DNA from: Orrella marina | Lineage (GTDB): Bacteria; Pseudomonadota; Gammaproteobacteria; Burkholderiales; Burkholderiaceae_B | Assembly: GCF_003058465.1 (NCBI RefSeq) | Contig: NZ_CP028901.1 | Span: forward strand, 1,426,001 to 1,490,000 | Length of the DNA: 64,000 nt | Reading direction: 5' to 3' | Part shown: piece after piece, positions 42,310 through 53,138 of the stretch | Position numbering within the stretch: position 1 is the first letter of the stretch | Layout: every line of letters starts with the position of its first letter | The notes under the pieces: generated by a model | The model's input: only the letters and a program-made list of their open reading frames with translations | The model's database searches: none | Told to the model about the DNA's origin: nothing | Program-made: the position numbers and the translations under genes

Positions 42310-45081
42310 TTAACCCACGCGTCCTGCCTCCAGAGAATCATATCTTCCCGTCACACCACCAGACTGTCCAGATATGGGTGACGAACGAATCAGTCGCAAT
42401 CCGTTCAGTACAACCAGCAGGCTGGCTCCCATGTCTGCAAACACCGCCATCCACATGGTTGCGTGATCAAAAATGGCAAGCACCAGAAAAACCGCTTTGA
42501 TACCCAGAGCGAGAGAAATGTTCTGCCAAAGTACCTGGTTAACCTTTCTGGACAGCTCAATCGTGCGCGACACCCTACGCAAATCATCATTCATGATGAC
42601 CACATCGGCTGCCTCCATTGCGATGTCCGTACCGGCCTGCCCCATGGCAAATCCGATGTCTGCACTAGCCAGCGCTGGCGAGTCATTGATGCCGTCACCC
42701 ACCATACCGACAGGCCCTGCGGTTTCCTGCATGTCTCGTATCGCATCCAGCTTGTCCTGTGGCAAGAGCTCCGAGCGAACCTCGACTATGCCCGCTTGCC
42801 CGGCGATCTTTCGGGCGGTCAATGCGTTGTCGCCTGTGAGCATCACAACCTTAACCCCAAGAGCCTGAAGTTGATTGACAGCCTCACGAGCGCTTTCTCT
42901 GATCGTATCGGCGACCGCGAAGACAGCCAGCACGGACCGATCATCAGCCAGCAGGCTCAAAGTGTAGCCTTGTGCTTCATAGCCGTTCAGAATGATCTCA
43001 ACCTGTTCTGTGCACAAACCCAGCTCGTGCATCCAGCGGTGATTACCCAGGCGATAGGTCATCACACGAGACTCCCCCGAGTCATCGCTCTTGAGCGCGG
43101 TTTCGACTCTTGCTACCACCCCCCTTCCGGGTTCGGCCGAGAAGTGATGTATGCCGTCCTGGCTTGATTGCTCCGGGTCGGACCCGTGCACTGTCAACCC
43201 TTTCGCTATCGCTAAAGACACCGGATGATCTGACCGCCCGGCCAGGGCTCGCGCGATCTTCAGAACAGTATGCTCGCTTTGAGTCTGGCTCAGAATCTGA
43301 CTGGCCACCATCTCGGGTTTGCCTCGCGTCAACGTTCCAGTCTTGTCCAGCGCAATGTGCGTGAGATGATGAGCGCGCTCAAGAAAAACACCTCCCTTGA
43401 TCAGCACCCCCATCCTGGCGGCGGATGTAAGTCCACTAACGATCGTGACCGGTGTCGAAATCACCAATGCGCAGGGGCAGGCAATCACCAGTAGCACCAG
43501 TGCCTTGTAGATACTGTCGGACCAGGCAATCCCAAACGCCAATGGCCCCCCTATGGCTACCAGAAGAGCGATCACAAACACGGCTGGTGTATAGACTGCC
43601 GCGAACCGGTCCACGAATCGCTGTATCGGTGCGCGTGCACTTTGGGCCTGCTCAACGACATGAATGATGCGAGCCAGCACCGTGTCGCTGGCAGGCTTGT
43701 CAACCTCGAACTCCAGCTCTCCATACTGGTTGACCGTCCCGGCAAAAACCGGATCACCGGAAGACTTCTCGACCGGGACGCTCTCACCTGTGATAGCAGA
43801 CTGGTCGGCAGAGCTGTGTCCTTTGAGAACAGTGCCATCAAACGCAAAGCGCTCACCTGGCCTGACACGAACCACCGCCCCGGGCCGAACTGACTGAACA
43901 CCTGTCCTTGCCCAGCTCCCGTCACGCTGTCGCACCTCTGCCTGCATGGGTGCAAGGTTGAGGAGGCCTTTGATTGCATTGCGCGCACGCGATACAGCGC
44001 GGGCCTCGATCAGTTCGGCAATGCTGTACAGAGCCATCACCATGGCGGCTTCGGGCCAGTCTCCGATCAGGAACGCTCCGACAACCGCCACGGTCATCAA
44101 GGCATTGATGTTGATCTTTGCATGAGTCAAGGCGAACCAACCCTTGCGCAATACCCCAAACCCGGCCAGACCAATGGCGAATGCTGCAAAGCCCATACCA
44201 GTCGCCTTCCACGCTATGGTGTCAGCCGCCATCAGGTGAATCAGTTCAGCTACAACAGCGATGCCAAGCGCAGCAATGGCTCGAAACAGTTCCTGACGCT
44301 GCAGGTTTCTCGCCTGCTCTACCGACTGGATCGTCTCGAGTCGGCGGCAAGGCATCCCGAGCGAAGTAATCCGGGTGGCCACCTCGTCCCATACTGATTC
44401 AGGCGCGTCAACTTCCAGTGTCCTGGCGGTCAGGTCAAACTGCAAGGATCGAATCTCACTCACTTCTTTGAGTGCACCACGGATCTGCCCCTCCTCAGCC
44501 GGGCAATCCATGGCCGGAATATGCAGCAGCAAGCCATTGCTGAACCTGGTGGAACCTGGTGCGACGCGAGGATCCGACGCTCCAGCCGCTGCCGCTGATC
44601 TTACAGAAGCGCCATCGCAACAACTTGCAGTTGCAGCGCAACACGCATCCGACGGACTGGGAGATACGTTCTGTTGCGTGTCCGGCTCATCGCATGAATC
44701 GTTGCAATGACCGGATCCCGATTGCACATTGCTGCAAGATGTCTGCGAGGACTGGCGCACCTGTGACTCAGCCTGATGTTCGCCATGACAACGATCACCT
44801 TGCTGCTGGTCGCAAGCGTGATGTGCAGCGGCTCGGGTTGAAATCTCCTCGCTCGAAACCTCAGAGCTGACACCTGGTTCGGTCAGGTCATTGCTGGAAC
44901 TTTGCGCGCAGGATTGTTTGCGATTGGCTTGCATTACCTGATCTACCCTTGAAGTCTGTTGTGACTGGTTACAAGTGCTCGACGAACCCATTGGCGCAGT
45001 GCTTTGGGCTGGCCAGATGCCTGCTATGTTTTCGTCGTGTTTCCAGCCCTGTGACGGACTCTTCGACTGATGTGATGTCAA
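42310..45081 (-). CDS. Heavy-metal translocating P1B-type ATPase (Cd/Zn/Pb)
   Basis: The 923-residue protein has all P1B landmarks: ITGESVPV, the membrane metal site IACPCALVIS (near residue 535), DKTGTLT (near 580), SDHPVS and GDGINDSPALASADIG. The single HMA domain around residue 190 reads IPAMDCPAEEG, the CxxE type of cadmium/lead pumps rather than CxxC. Before it lies an unusual 170-residue low-complexity region rich in Ser, Gln, Cys and His (several CC and CHGEH-like groups), probably a metal sponge. TTG 45081 opens the longest frame; ATG 44991 is an alternative. A MerR-type promoter lies directly upstream and the regulator is divergent. Confidence 0.93.
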   Translation of the reverse strand: MTSHQSKSPSQGWKHDENIAGIWPAQSTAPMGSSSTCNQSQQTSRVDQVMQANRKQSCAQSSSNDLTEPGVSSEVSSEEISTRAAAHHACDQQQGDRCHGEHQAESQVRQSSQTSCSNVQSGSGHCNDSCDEPDTQQNVSPSPSDACCAATASCCDGASVRSAAAAGASDPRVAPGSTRFSNGLLLHIPAMDCPAEEGQIRGALKEVSEIRSLQFDLTARTLEVDAPESVWDEVATRITSLGMPCRRLETIQSVEQARNLQRQELFRAIAALGIAVVAELIHLMAADTIAWKATGMGFAAFAIGLAGFGVLRKGWFALTHAKININALMTVAVVGAFLIGDWPEAAMVMALYSIAELIEARAVSRARNAIKGLLNLAPMQAEVRQRDGSWARTGVQSVRPGAVVRVRPGERFAFDGTVLKGHSSADQSAITGESVPVEKSSGDPVFAGTVNQYGELEFEVDKPASDTVLARIIHVVEQAQSARAPIQRFVDRFAAVYTPAVFVIALLVAIGGPLAFGIAWSDSIYKALVLLVIACPCALVISTPVTIVSGLTSAARMGVLIKGGVFLERAHHLTHIALDKTGTLTRGKPEMVASQILSQTQSEHTVLKIARALAGRSDHPVSLAIAKGLTVHGSDPEQSSQDGIHHFSAEPGRGVVARVETALKSDDSGESRVMTYRLGNHRWMHELGLCTEQVEIILNGYEAQGYTLSLLADDRSVLAVFAVADTIRESAREAVNQLQALGVKVVMLTGDNALTARKIAGQAGIVEVRSELLPQDKLDAIRDMQETAGPVGMVGDGINDSPALASADIGFAMGQAGTDIAMEAADVVIMNDDLRRVSRTIELSRKVNQVLWQNISLALGIKAVFLVLAIFDHATMWMAVFADMGASLLVVLNGLRLIRSSPISGQSGGVTGRYDSLEAGRVG

Positions 45082-45131
45082 TCATCCACCTGCCGTTCCG
45101 CTGAGAGCCGATGATTCCGCACTTCAAGGAC

Positions 45132-45162
45132 ATTTAAAACCCTGTAGTAGCTACAGAGTCAA
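45132..45162 (-). promoter_or_regulatory. MerR/CadR-type promoter and operator of the P-type ATPase
   Basis: Read on the minus strand, TTGACT (45162-45157) and TTAAAT (45137-45132) are 19 bp apart, the over-long spacer typical of promoters activated by MerR proteins. The spacer holds the dyad CTGTAG-TAG-CTACAG (45142-45156), matching operators of CadR/PbrR regulators. The regulator gene starts at 45296 on the other strand. Metal-induced transcription of the pump is the expected outcome. Confidence 0.88.
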
Positions 45163-45295
45163 GCGTTATACTTCCTGGTAGTCCATCCCGACCAGATCGT
45201 ATCTTTGAGCAGACCGCACCTTTGAACATACTGCCTCGCGCTGATCGGGAAAACAAAAGGCAGCATCCCCCGCGCTGCGAGAAGGAGTGCGAACC

Positions 45296-45736
45296 ATGAG
45301 AATCGGCGAACTATCCAGAATAACCTCGACCGGTGTCGAGACAATCCGGTTCTACGAGAAAGAAGGTCTGTTACCACCGCCTGAAAGAACGGCGAACAAC
45401 TACCGTGCGTACACCCCGGGTCATCTGGAACGTCTGTTGTTTATCCGCCATGGCAGAAAGCTGGGAATGCCGCTTGAGGAGCTTAGAGTACTGCTTCATT
45501 TCAAGGACTCGGAAGTGCAAGGATGCGAAACAGTCAATGCGTTGCTGGATCGACAGATCGAAGAAGTGTCTCGGCGACTTGAAGAACTCGAACACCTTAA
45601 AAACCAGTTGGATGCACTGCGCCAGCGGTGCAAAGGTGGTCGAACCTCGTCGGAATGCGGGATTCTTTGCGAACTGAGTCGTGCAGCCAGAGCAGACTCA
45701 GCCATTTTGTGTGAGTCTCTCTGCGCAGAAAACTGA
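45296..45736 (+). CDS. cadR: MerR-family metal-responsive regulator (CadR/PbrR type)
   Basis: ATG 45296 with GAAGGAG 9 nt upstream gives 146 residues: MRIGELSRITSTGVETIRFYE (HTH, in part), a dimerisation helix, and the metal site. Cysteines expected for Cd/Pb sensing are present: C in QGCETVNALL and a C-terminal set in CKGGRTSSECGILCEL, with more cysteines at the tail (LCESLCAEN). The divergent gene is a CxxE-type P-ATPase with a matching promoter, so the regulator most likely switches on cadmium, lead or zinc export. Which metal cannot be decided from sequence alone. Confidence 0.92.
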   Translation: MRIGELSRITSTGVETIRFYEKEGLLPPPERTANNYRAYTPGHLERLLFIRHGRKLGMPLEELRVLLHFKDSEVQGCETVNALLDRQIEEVSRRLEELEHLKNQLDALRQRCKGGRTSSECGILCELSRAARADSAILCESLCAEN

Positions 45737-45802
45737 TACACCAGGGTCAACATAAGTCAGAACCGATAGATTTAGACAATCACGACATTTGCAATAATAA
45801 TG

Positions 45803-45823
45803 TTGAATAATTCTCATTTGTAT
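45803..45823. promoter_or_regulatory. Fur-box-like site
   Basis: The complement reads ACAAATGAGAATTATTCAA, which matches the Fur consensus at 11 of 19 positions, including the core AATGA.AAT.ATT. It sits 74 bp before the start of the small ORF, in a very AT-rich promoter-like stretch. Fur control would make the ORF iron- or manganese-responsive. Confidence 0.5.
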
Positions 45824-45896
45824 AGCAAAATCGAGATTCGTTGAACCATCATCGAGTTTGATCTTCAGTCAACAATGGTCACACAGGAGCGACATC

Positions 45897-45998
45897 ATGC
45901 ATTCCGTACAGGCAGCCATCATAAAGCGCCCCTTGCAAGTTTCACTCGGCCTCGCTATCAATTTTGTGGGTGCGTTCGCACTCCTCCAGCAGATCTGA
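45897..45998 (+). CDS. Small hydrophobic ORF of 33 residues
   Basis: An ATG with AGGAG 8 nt upstream opens a 33-residue frame: a short basic N-terminus (IIKRPLQ) and one hydrophobic helix (VSLGLAINFVGAFALLQQI), so a single-span membrane peptide. A Fur-box-like site lies upstream. It may be a genuine small membrane protein of an iron or metal stimulon, a leader peptide, or a remnant. I do not recognise it. Confidence 0.5.
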   Translation: MHSVQAAIIKRPLQVSLGLAINFVGAFALLQQI

Positions 45999-46036
45999 CG
46001 GATACACGTCGTATCGTGATGCGCCGGGAGTCTGCT

Positions 46037-46612
46037 TCAGAACCCGAAACGCTCCCCGGCCCCCAGTAACGTCATGATTCCAATCGTGGCGAATATACAG
46101 GCAGCGATGACATGAACCAGCCTGACGGGAAGCTTCTCGGCGATTCTGTCGCCCAGCAACACAGCGGGCACATTGGCAATCATCATGCCAAGTGTGGTTC
46201 CCACCACAACAGAAAAGAATGCCTGGTATTGCGCAGCCAGCGCGACGGTGGCAATCTGGGTCTTGTCACCCATTTCCGCCAGAAAGAATGCAATCAGCGT
46301 GGTGCCAAACACGCCATAGCGTGCAAGTGAGCTCTCATCAGCATCGATCTTGTCTGGAATCAGAATCCAGACCGCCATCGCAATAAAAGACAGACCGAGT
46401 ATCCAGCGTAAAGTCTGAGGCTCAAACAACGTGGTCAGCCAAGCCCCGAGCGCACCGGCAAATCCGTGGTTGACCAGCGTTGCGACCAGAATACCGGCAA
46501 TGATTGGCCACGGACGCCTGAACTTGGCAGCCAGAATGAACGCAAGCAACTGTGTTTTATCGCCGATTTCTGCGAGCGCGACGACGCCAGTTGAGACAAG
46601 AAAAGCTTCCAT
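46037..46612 (-). CDS. UPF0016/Gdt1-family manganese exporter (MneA type)
   Basis: ATG 46612 gives 191 residues with six membrane helices and the duplicated family motif: ALAEIGDKTQLLAF near the N-terminus and FLAEMGDKTQIATV in the second half. The E-x-G-D-K-T motif defines the UPF0016/TMEM165 cation transporters, and bacterial members export manganese. The leader carries a yybP-ykoY riboswitch, which senses Mn2+, fully consistent with this role. The gene converges on the small ORF and cadR. Confidence 0.93.
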   Translation of the reverse strand: MEAFLVSTGVVALAEIGDKTQLLAFILAAKFRRPWPIIAGILVATLVNHGFAGALGAWLTTLFEPQTLRWILGLSFIAMAVWILIPDKIDADESSLARYGVFGTTLIAFFLAEMGDKTQIATVALAAQYQAFFSVVVGTTLGMMIANVPAVLLGDRIAEKLPVRLVHVIAACIFATIGIMTLLGAGERFGF

Positions 46613-46680
46613 TGAAAGGGTCCTGGCCGGATACAGACGAATGATCACCACACCCCTCCGACCTGGAAGGTGCTGTGATC

Positions 46681-46779
46681 AAAGGTCTTGCCAGATTGCT
46701 GTAATCGCCAGTGCCATGCCCGGGACGGGCAAGTGTGTTGACAAGGGCATCTCGGAAGTTGAGACAGGCTACTCCCCAA
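46681..46779 (-). ncRNA. yybP-ykoY manganese riboswitch
   Basis: On the minus strand the leader begins TTGGGGAGTAGCC (46779-46767) and ends GGCAAGACCTTT (46692-46681), the two conserved sides that close the yybP-ykoY aptamer; between them lie GC-rich hairpins. Downstream, TGATCAC-AG-CACC pairs with GGTG-TG-GTGATCA (46681-46642), and its first bases overlap the end of the aptamer, so binding of Mn2+ could switch this hairpin. No T-run follows, which favours translational or Rho control. The next gene is the UPF0016 exporter. Confidence 0.9.
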
Positions 46780-46984
46780 TGACGAGGAGGATTTTACATG
46801 GATTGAGAAGTTGCGCAGTATGCTGGCGAAAGACTGCGCTCATCAAACGGTGGCGGGTGATCGAATATCAGAGCAGCGTGATCGACGCAACAAAAAGATG
46901 ATCCAGCGCCCGAATTCTCTGAACACGCCACAAATCCTTGCTGGCATGATTGACAACCCCTGATGTTGGCCCGATGATTTAATT

Positions 46985-47255
46985 GACATCCTCGCCCACC
47001 TGAAGAAAGGCGATTCCTACGGCGCTAAACAAGAGCAAGCTCCTGCGTAGTCGCTTCGGCGGGTTCCTGCTTCGTCGGACGGCCCGACTGCACCGTTCCT
47101 CCACAGGCCAACACGGCATGTCCTGCCGCTAAGATATTGATCGCGCCGACGAGATCGGCGTTTTCCTCGAATCCACAGTCGACACAAGCAAAGCGGGCTT
47201 GCGTCTGGCGGTTCTGCGCCGACACATGACCGCACCACGGGATCAAGCCCGACAT
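46985..47255 (-). mobile_element. Remnant of an IS200/IS605-type (IS1341 group) element with TnpB C-terminus
   Basis: The minus strand encodes the C-terminal zinc-ribbon part of a TnpB/OrfB protein: WCGHVSAQNRQTQARFACVDCGFEENADLVGAINIL, shown only as landmark pieces CGHVSAQNRQ and CVDCGFEENAD. The four cysteines and the last catalytic Asp (in ENADLVGA) are present, but everything upstream is missing. The segment at 46985-47025 (TGACATCCTCGCCC...GGCGATTCCTACGG) is the hairpin-forming right end typical for this group. The fragment stops at about 47255, where an aminotransferase fragment begins. Confidence 0.75.
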
Positions 47256-47256
47256 C

Positions 47257-47757
47257 ATGACGCGTGGCAAAGGCATCGGCGGTGGCGTCCCCTTGTCTGC
47301 AATACTTGCAAGCAAAGCTGCAAGCTGCTTCGAACACGGTGATCAAGGTGGCACCTACTGCGGCAACCCATTGGTGTGCGCGGTTGGGCTGGCAGTCATG
47401 CGCACGCTGATTGATCCTGACTTCTTGGCCATGGCGGCGCACAACGCAGCCTTCTTGCGCGAGGGTCTGACAGACCTCAGCAGCCAGCATGGTCTAGGTG
47501 AAACCAGAGGCTCAGGGTTCCTGCTCGCACTCGAAGTCGCGCCAGACACCGCGCCAGCGATTGTCGCCCGTGCAATGCAAGTGGGATTACTCATCAACGC
47601 ACCGCGCCCAAACTGCCTGCGGCTAATGCCCGCACTCAACATCTCCCTAAGAGACATCGAGACGGGACTGGAAAGACTGGACGAGGTGATCGCTACAATG
47701 GGCAGGTCACCCGCGACGCGAGCCGATAGCAAGTTGCGCAGGAAAGGCCTTGAGTGA
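47257..47757 (+). pseudogene. C-terminal fragment of an acetylornithine aminotransferase-like gene
   Basis: The frame begins within GKGIGGGVPLSA, just after the PLP-lysine loop of ArgD-type class III aminotransferases, and continues with FEHGDQGGTYCGNPLVCAVGLAV and the C-terminal SGFLLALEV and RLMPALNISL. The N-terminal two thirds, including the PLP-binding core and probably the lysine itself, are absent. It abuts the IS605-type remnant in opposite orientation, so the truncation probably arose from a rearrangement with that element. About 166 codons remain. Confidence 0.8.
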
Positions 47758-47840
47758 AGTGAAGTCCCGCACCATGACAGAAATTGTTGCCAATAAGAGA
47801 ACGATTTCGTGATCACACACCCTCCTGCTCAGACGATCGA

Positions 47841-48062
47841 TCAGCCCTGTGGCGGAACCCTCAATCGTGCGAGTATCGGCTTGAGACCGTTGTGATCAAT
47901 TTCCTGCATCAGTGCCAACAGACGACCTAACTCACCCTTTGGAAACCCGTTCCGTGCAAACCAGTTTAGATAATGCCCCGGCAAGTCGACCAAAAGCCTG
48001 CCCTTGTACTTTCCGAAGGGCATGGTCTGGCGAACCAGCGTCTCGAGGTCGTCTGCTTGCAT
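47841..48062 (-). CDS. DUF3820 family protein
   Basis: A 73-residue protein: MPFGKYKGRLLVDLPGHYLNWFARNGFPKGELGRLLALM, shown only in part (MPFGKYKG and YLNWF). This matches the small DUF3820 family, proposed as a quorum-sensing-regulated virulence factor in Pseudomonas. ATG 48062 is preferred over the TTG just before it. It is cytoplasmic. The gene lies 13 bp downstream of a decayed deaminase gene. Confidence 0.85.
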   Translation of the reverse strand: MQADDLETLVRQTMPFGKYKGRLLVDLPGHYLNWFARNGFPKGELGRLLALMQEIDHNGLKPILARLRVPPQG

Positions 48063-48074
48063 CAAAAGGCTTGC

Positions 48075-48810
48075 CTAATATGTCTGGTTGGGTTGGAAGA
48101 TACAGAAGTTACATTTCCGGGGAGATAGCACGGCATCCCGGATAGCCGCTCGTTGCACTTGGTACGGATGCCGATCTGATTTCTTCTTCCATGCTTCAAA
48201 AGCCTGCATACCCAGTTCCTGCTCAAAATCGGTGATGATCTCGAGCCTTCTCTCTTGTATCGGCTTGCTGAAGTCCTCGTACTGAAACGCATCATCGAAC
48301 CCGGCTTGAATGGCATCATCCAAGTTTTCCGCAATAAACACCCTGTCGATGCGAGCTCAGTAAATCGCACTCATGCACATGGGACAAGGAACCGCGGTGA
48401 TGTAGATATCGCATCCCCTTAGCATACGAGCATACCCGGGTGCTGGATCATCTGATCCAGCCTCACGCTCCAACCTCACCCGCGATGAGTTCCAGTGTGG
48501 TGCTTGCGGCTTGATCAAAACAAAAATAATCCTTAGGTTTGATTCGCCCACAGGCATCAAGGATCGCCGTCATCTCAGCATGATAGATGGGAACGCCTGT
48601 CAGCAACACACGGTTCTGTCCCCTGCCGATAATCTCTCCGTCCCTGAAGCTCACCGCGCCAAACGGCCCACCCCGCCCTTTCTCGACCGACTCCAGCGCC
48701 AGTCGAGCCGCCTCCTGAATGTAAACACGTCCAGCGGAACTGGGCGAATCTGTACTGTTGTGGGTCGCTGAAACGCAGCTGGAAGAGACATTGGCAGGCT
48801 GTACAGTCAT
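48075..48810 (-). pseudogene. Guanine/nucleoside deaminase-like gene with several lesions
   Basis: Starting at ATG 48810 (AAGGATT upstream), the frame encodes the cytidine-deaminase-fold N-terminus with GPFGAVSFRDGEI and the zinc-ligand motif HAEMTAI. After LELIAGEV the frame breaks (about 48475); the second frame continues with GCDIYITAVPCPMCMSAIY, the second zinc motif PCPMC, then meets TGA at about 48360, in place of the Trp of the family segment YWARIDRV. Translation past the stop resumes as ARIDRVFIAENLDDAI and reaches DRHPYQ, where the normal C-terminal end is exceeded. Thus frameshift, nonsense change and lost stop: inactive. Confidence 0.85.
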
Positions 48811-51777
<2,967 letters not shown>

Positions 51778-51830
51778 GCAAGAATGCACCGCTGAGCATC
51801 TCGTGGCGATTTGCTCCTGATCGCCACAGC

Positions 51831-51863
51831 AGAGCCCCGCCGGATTTGCGGGGCTCTTTTTTT
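51831..51863 (+). terminator. Rho-independent terminator of katG
   Basis: AGAGCCCCGC and GCGGGGCTCT form a perfect 10-bp stem with a 7-nt loop and are followed by a run of seven T. A second weaker stem (TGGCGAT/ATCGCCA) lies just upstream. Confidence 0.95.
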
Positions 51864-52261
51864 GATGCGCCCCGGGAGCGTATCATTCCGGGGAAATGAA
51901 AGTTCTCCTGGCCACGTTGCGTCCGCCCTGGCCTCTTGCCGGCTGGCTGACACGAACTAAGATGGCCGCGCCTGTGGCCCTGTGCCTGTCGTATTCCGGC
52001 CCGGGACAGCCGTGCTCACGACCCCTGCTGCTACCAGGCACTCAATGTTAGTTAAAATGATAACTTGTCTCAGAATCTATCGCCGCAGTGCATGCTATTC
52101 ACCCGTACCTGGTGTTGAGCAAACCTGATCCGACTCTGGATGTTGCAGCCCACACCGAGCGAGGACACGCAACCTGCAGGCGGGTCCCTATGCCTGGCCC
52201 TGTTCTGATCTTGCATTTGTTTCTGGCAGTGTCAGAACCTCTATAAGTTTGACGTCTAATC
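51864..52261. other. Intergenic region between katG terminator and queC
   Basis: About 400 bp with no supported gene. An AT-rich stretch near 52048-52070 and TATAAG near 52240 are possible promoter parts of the que operon. I looked for a preQ1 riboswitch and did not find its conserved pattern. Confidence 0.45.
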
Positions 52262-52963
52262 ATGCACACCCGAGCACTTGTCCTCTTTTCTGGCGGTCAG
52301 GACTCTGCCACCTGTCTGGCCTGGGCCCTGGATCGTTTCACGCGCGTTGAAACCGTCGGGTTCGACTACGGCCAGAGACACGTAGTCGAACTGGCGTGTC
52401 GGCAAGTGTTCATGGAACGCTTGAGAGAACAGCGTCCGGACTGGAACGACCGTCTGGGTCCGGATCACATGCTCGATGTCGGGTTGATCTCCCAGATCAG
52501 CCAGAGTGCCATGACTGAGGACAGGGCCATCGAAATGCAGGCCAATGGTCTGCCCAACACATTCGTGCCAGGACGCAATATCCTGTTTCTGACACTGGCC
52601 GCGACACTGGCCTACCGTCGAGAGCTCAGCGTTCTGGTCGGCGGAATGTGCGAGACAGATTACTCGGGTTATCCGGACTGTCGGGATGACACATTGAAAT
52701 CTCTGCAGGTGACGCTTGGCCTGGGCCTTGACACCAGAATGGTGATCGAGACCCCGTTGATGTGGCTAAACAAGGCTCAGACCTGGGAACTTGCCGAGCA
52801 CCTGGGCGGTGAAAGCCTTGTCAGCCTGATCGAATCCGACACCCACACTTGCTACCTGGGAGACCGGACACACCGGCATGCGTGGGGGTATGGTTGCGGG
52901 TCCTGCCCGGCGTGTGAACTCAGGCGCACCGGACACGAACATTTCCGGGCTGCCGGCAAATGA
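52262..52963 (+). CDS. queC: 7-cyano-7-deazaguanine synthase QueC
   Basis: The 233-residue protein starts with the PP-loop [18 protein letters not shown] (SGGxDS), used to activate the carboxylate of 7-carboxy-7-deazaguanine with ATP before amidation by ammonia. The C-terminal zinc site is visible in HTCYLG and [11 protein letters not shown]. Other landmarks are [12 protein letters not shown] and [13 protein letters not shown]. It heads the queC-queD-queE set for queuosine biosynthesis. The order suggests one transcript, although 175 bp follow before the next gene. Confidence 0.96.
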   Translation: MHTRALVLFSGGQDSATCLAWALDRFTRVETVGFDYGQRHVVELACRQVFMERLREQRPDWNDRLGPDHMLDVGLISQISQSAMTEDRAIEMQANGLPNTFVPGRNILFLTLAATLAYRRELSVLVGGMCETDYSGYPDCRDDTLKSLQVTLGLGLDTRMVIETPLMWLNKAQTWELAEHLGGESLVSLIESDTHTCYLGDRTHRHAWGYGCGSCPACELRRTGHEHFRAAGK

Positions 52964-53138
52964 AGACCTGTCAGGCAAAGCTCACCGACCCAGCGAACTG
53001 CATGTTGTCCAGAATGCCCGCTGTCAGCCAATCTCGAGTAAAGCCAAGGCAATATCAGGACGCGTGAAGCAAAGCTTGACTGCACGTCCGCTGGCTCGCA
53101 TCACGCAATACTGCAACCGAATTCACATATAACGATCC

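Larger units (their letters stand above)
45737..46036. other. AT-rich intergenic region with small ORF
   Basis: This 300-bp stretch between cadR and the convergent manganese-exporter gene is AT-rich from 45770 to 45850 and contains the Fur-box-like site and the 33-codon ORF listed separately. Nothing else was recognised. Confidence 0.5.

Noticed and set aside
52030..52261. preQ1 riboswitch upstream of queC
   Set aside because: Some CCTCTATAAG sequence is suggestive, but the conserved aptamer stem and A-rich tail are not present.
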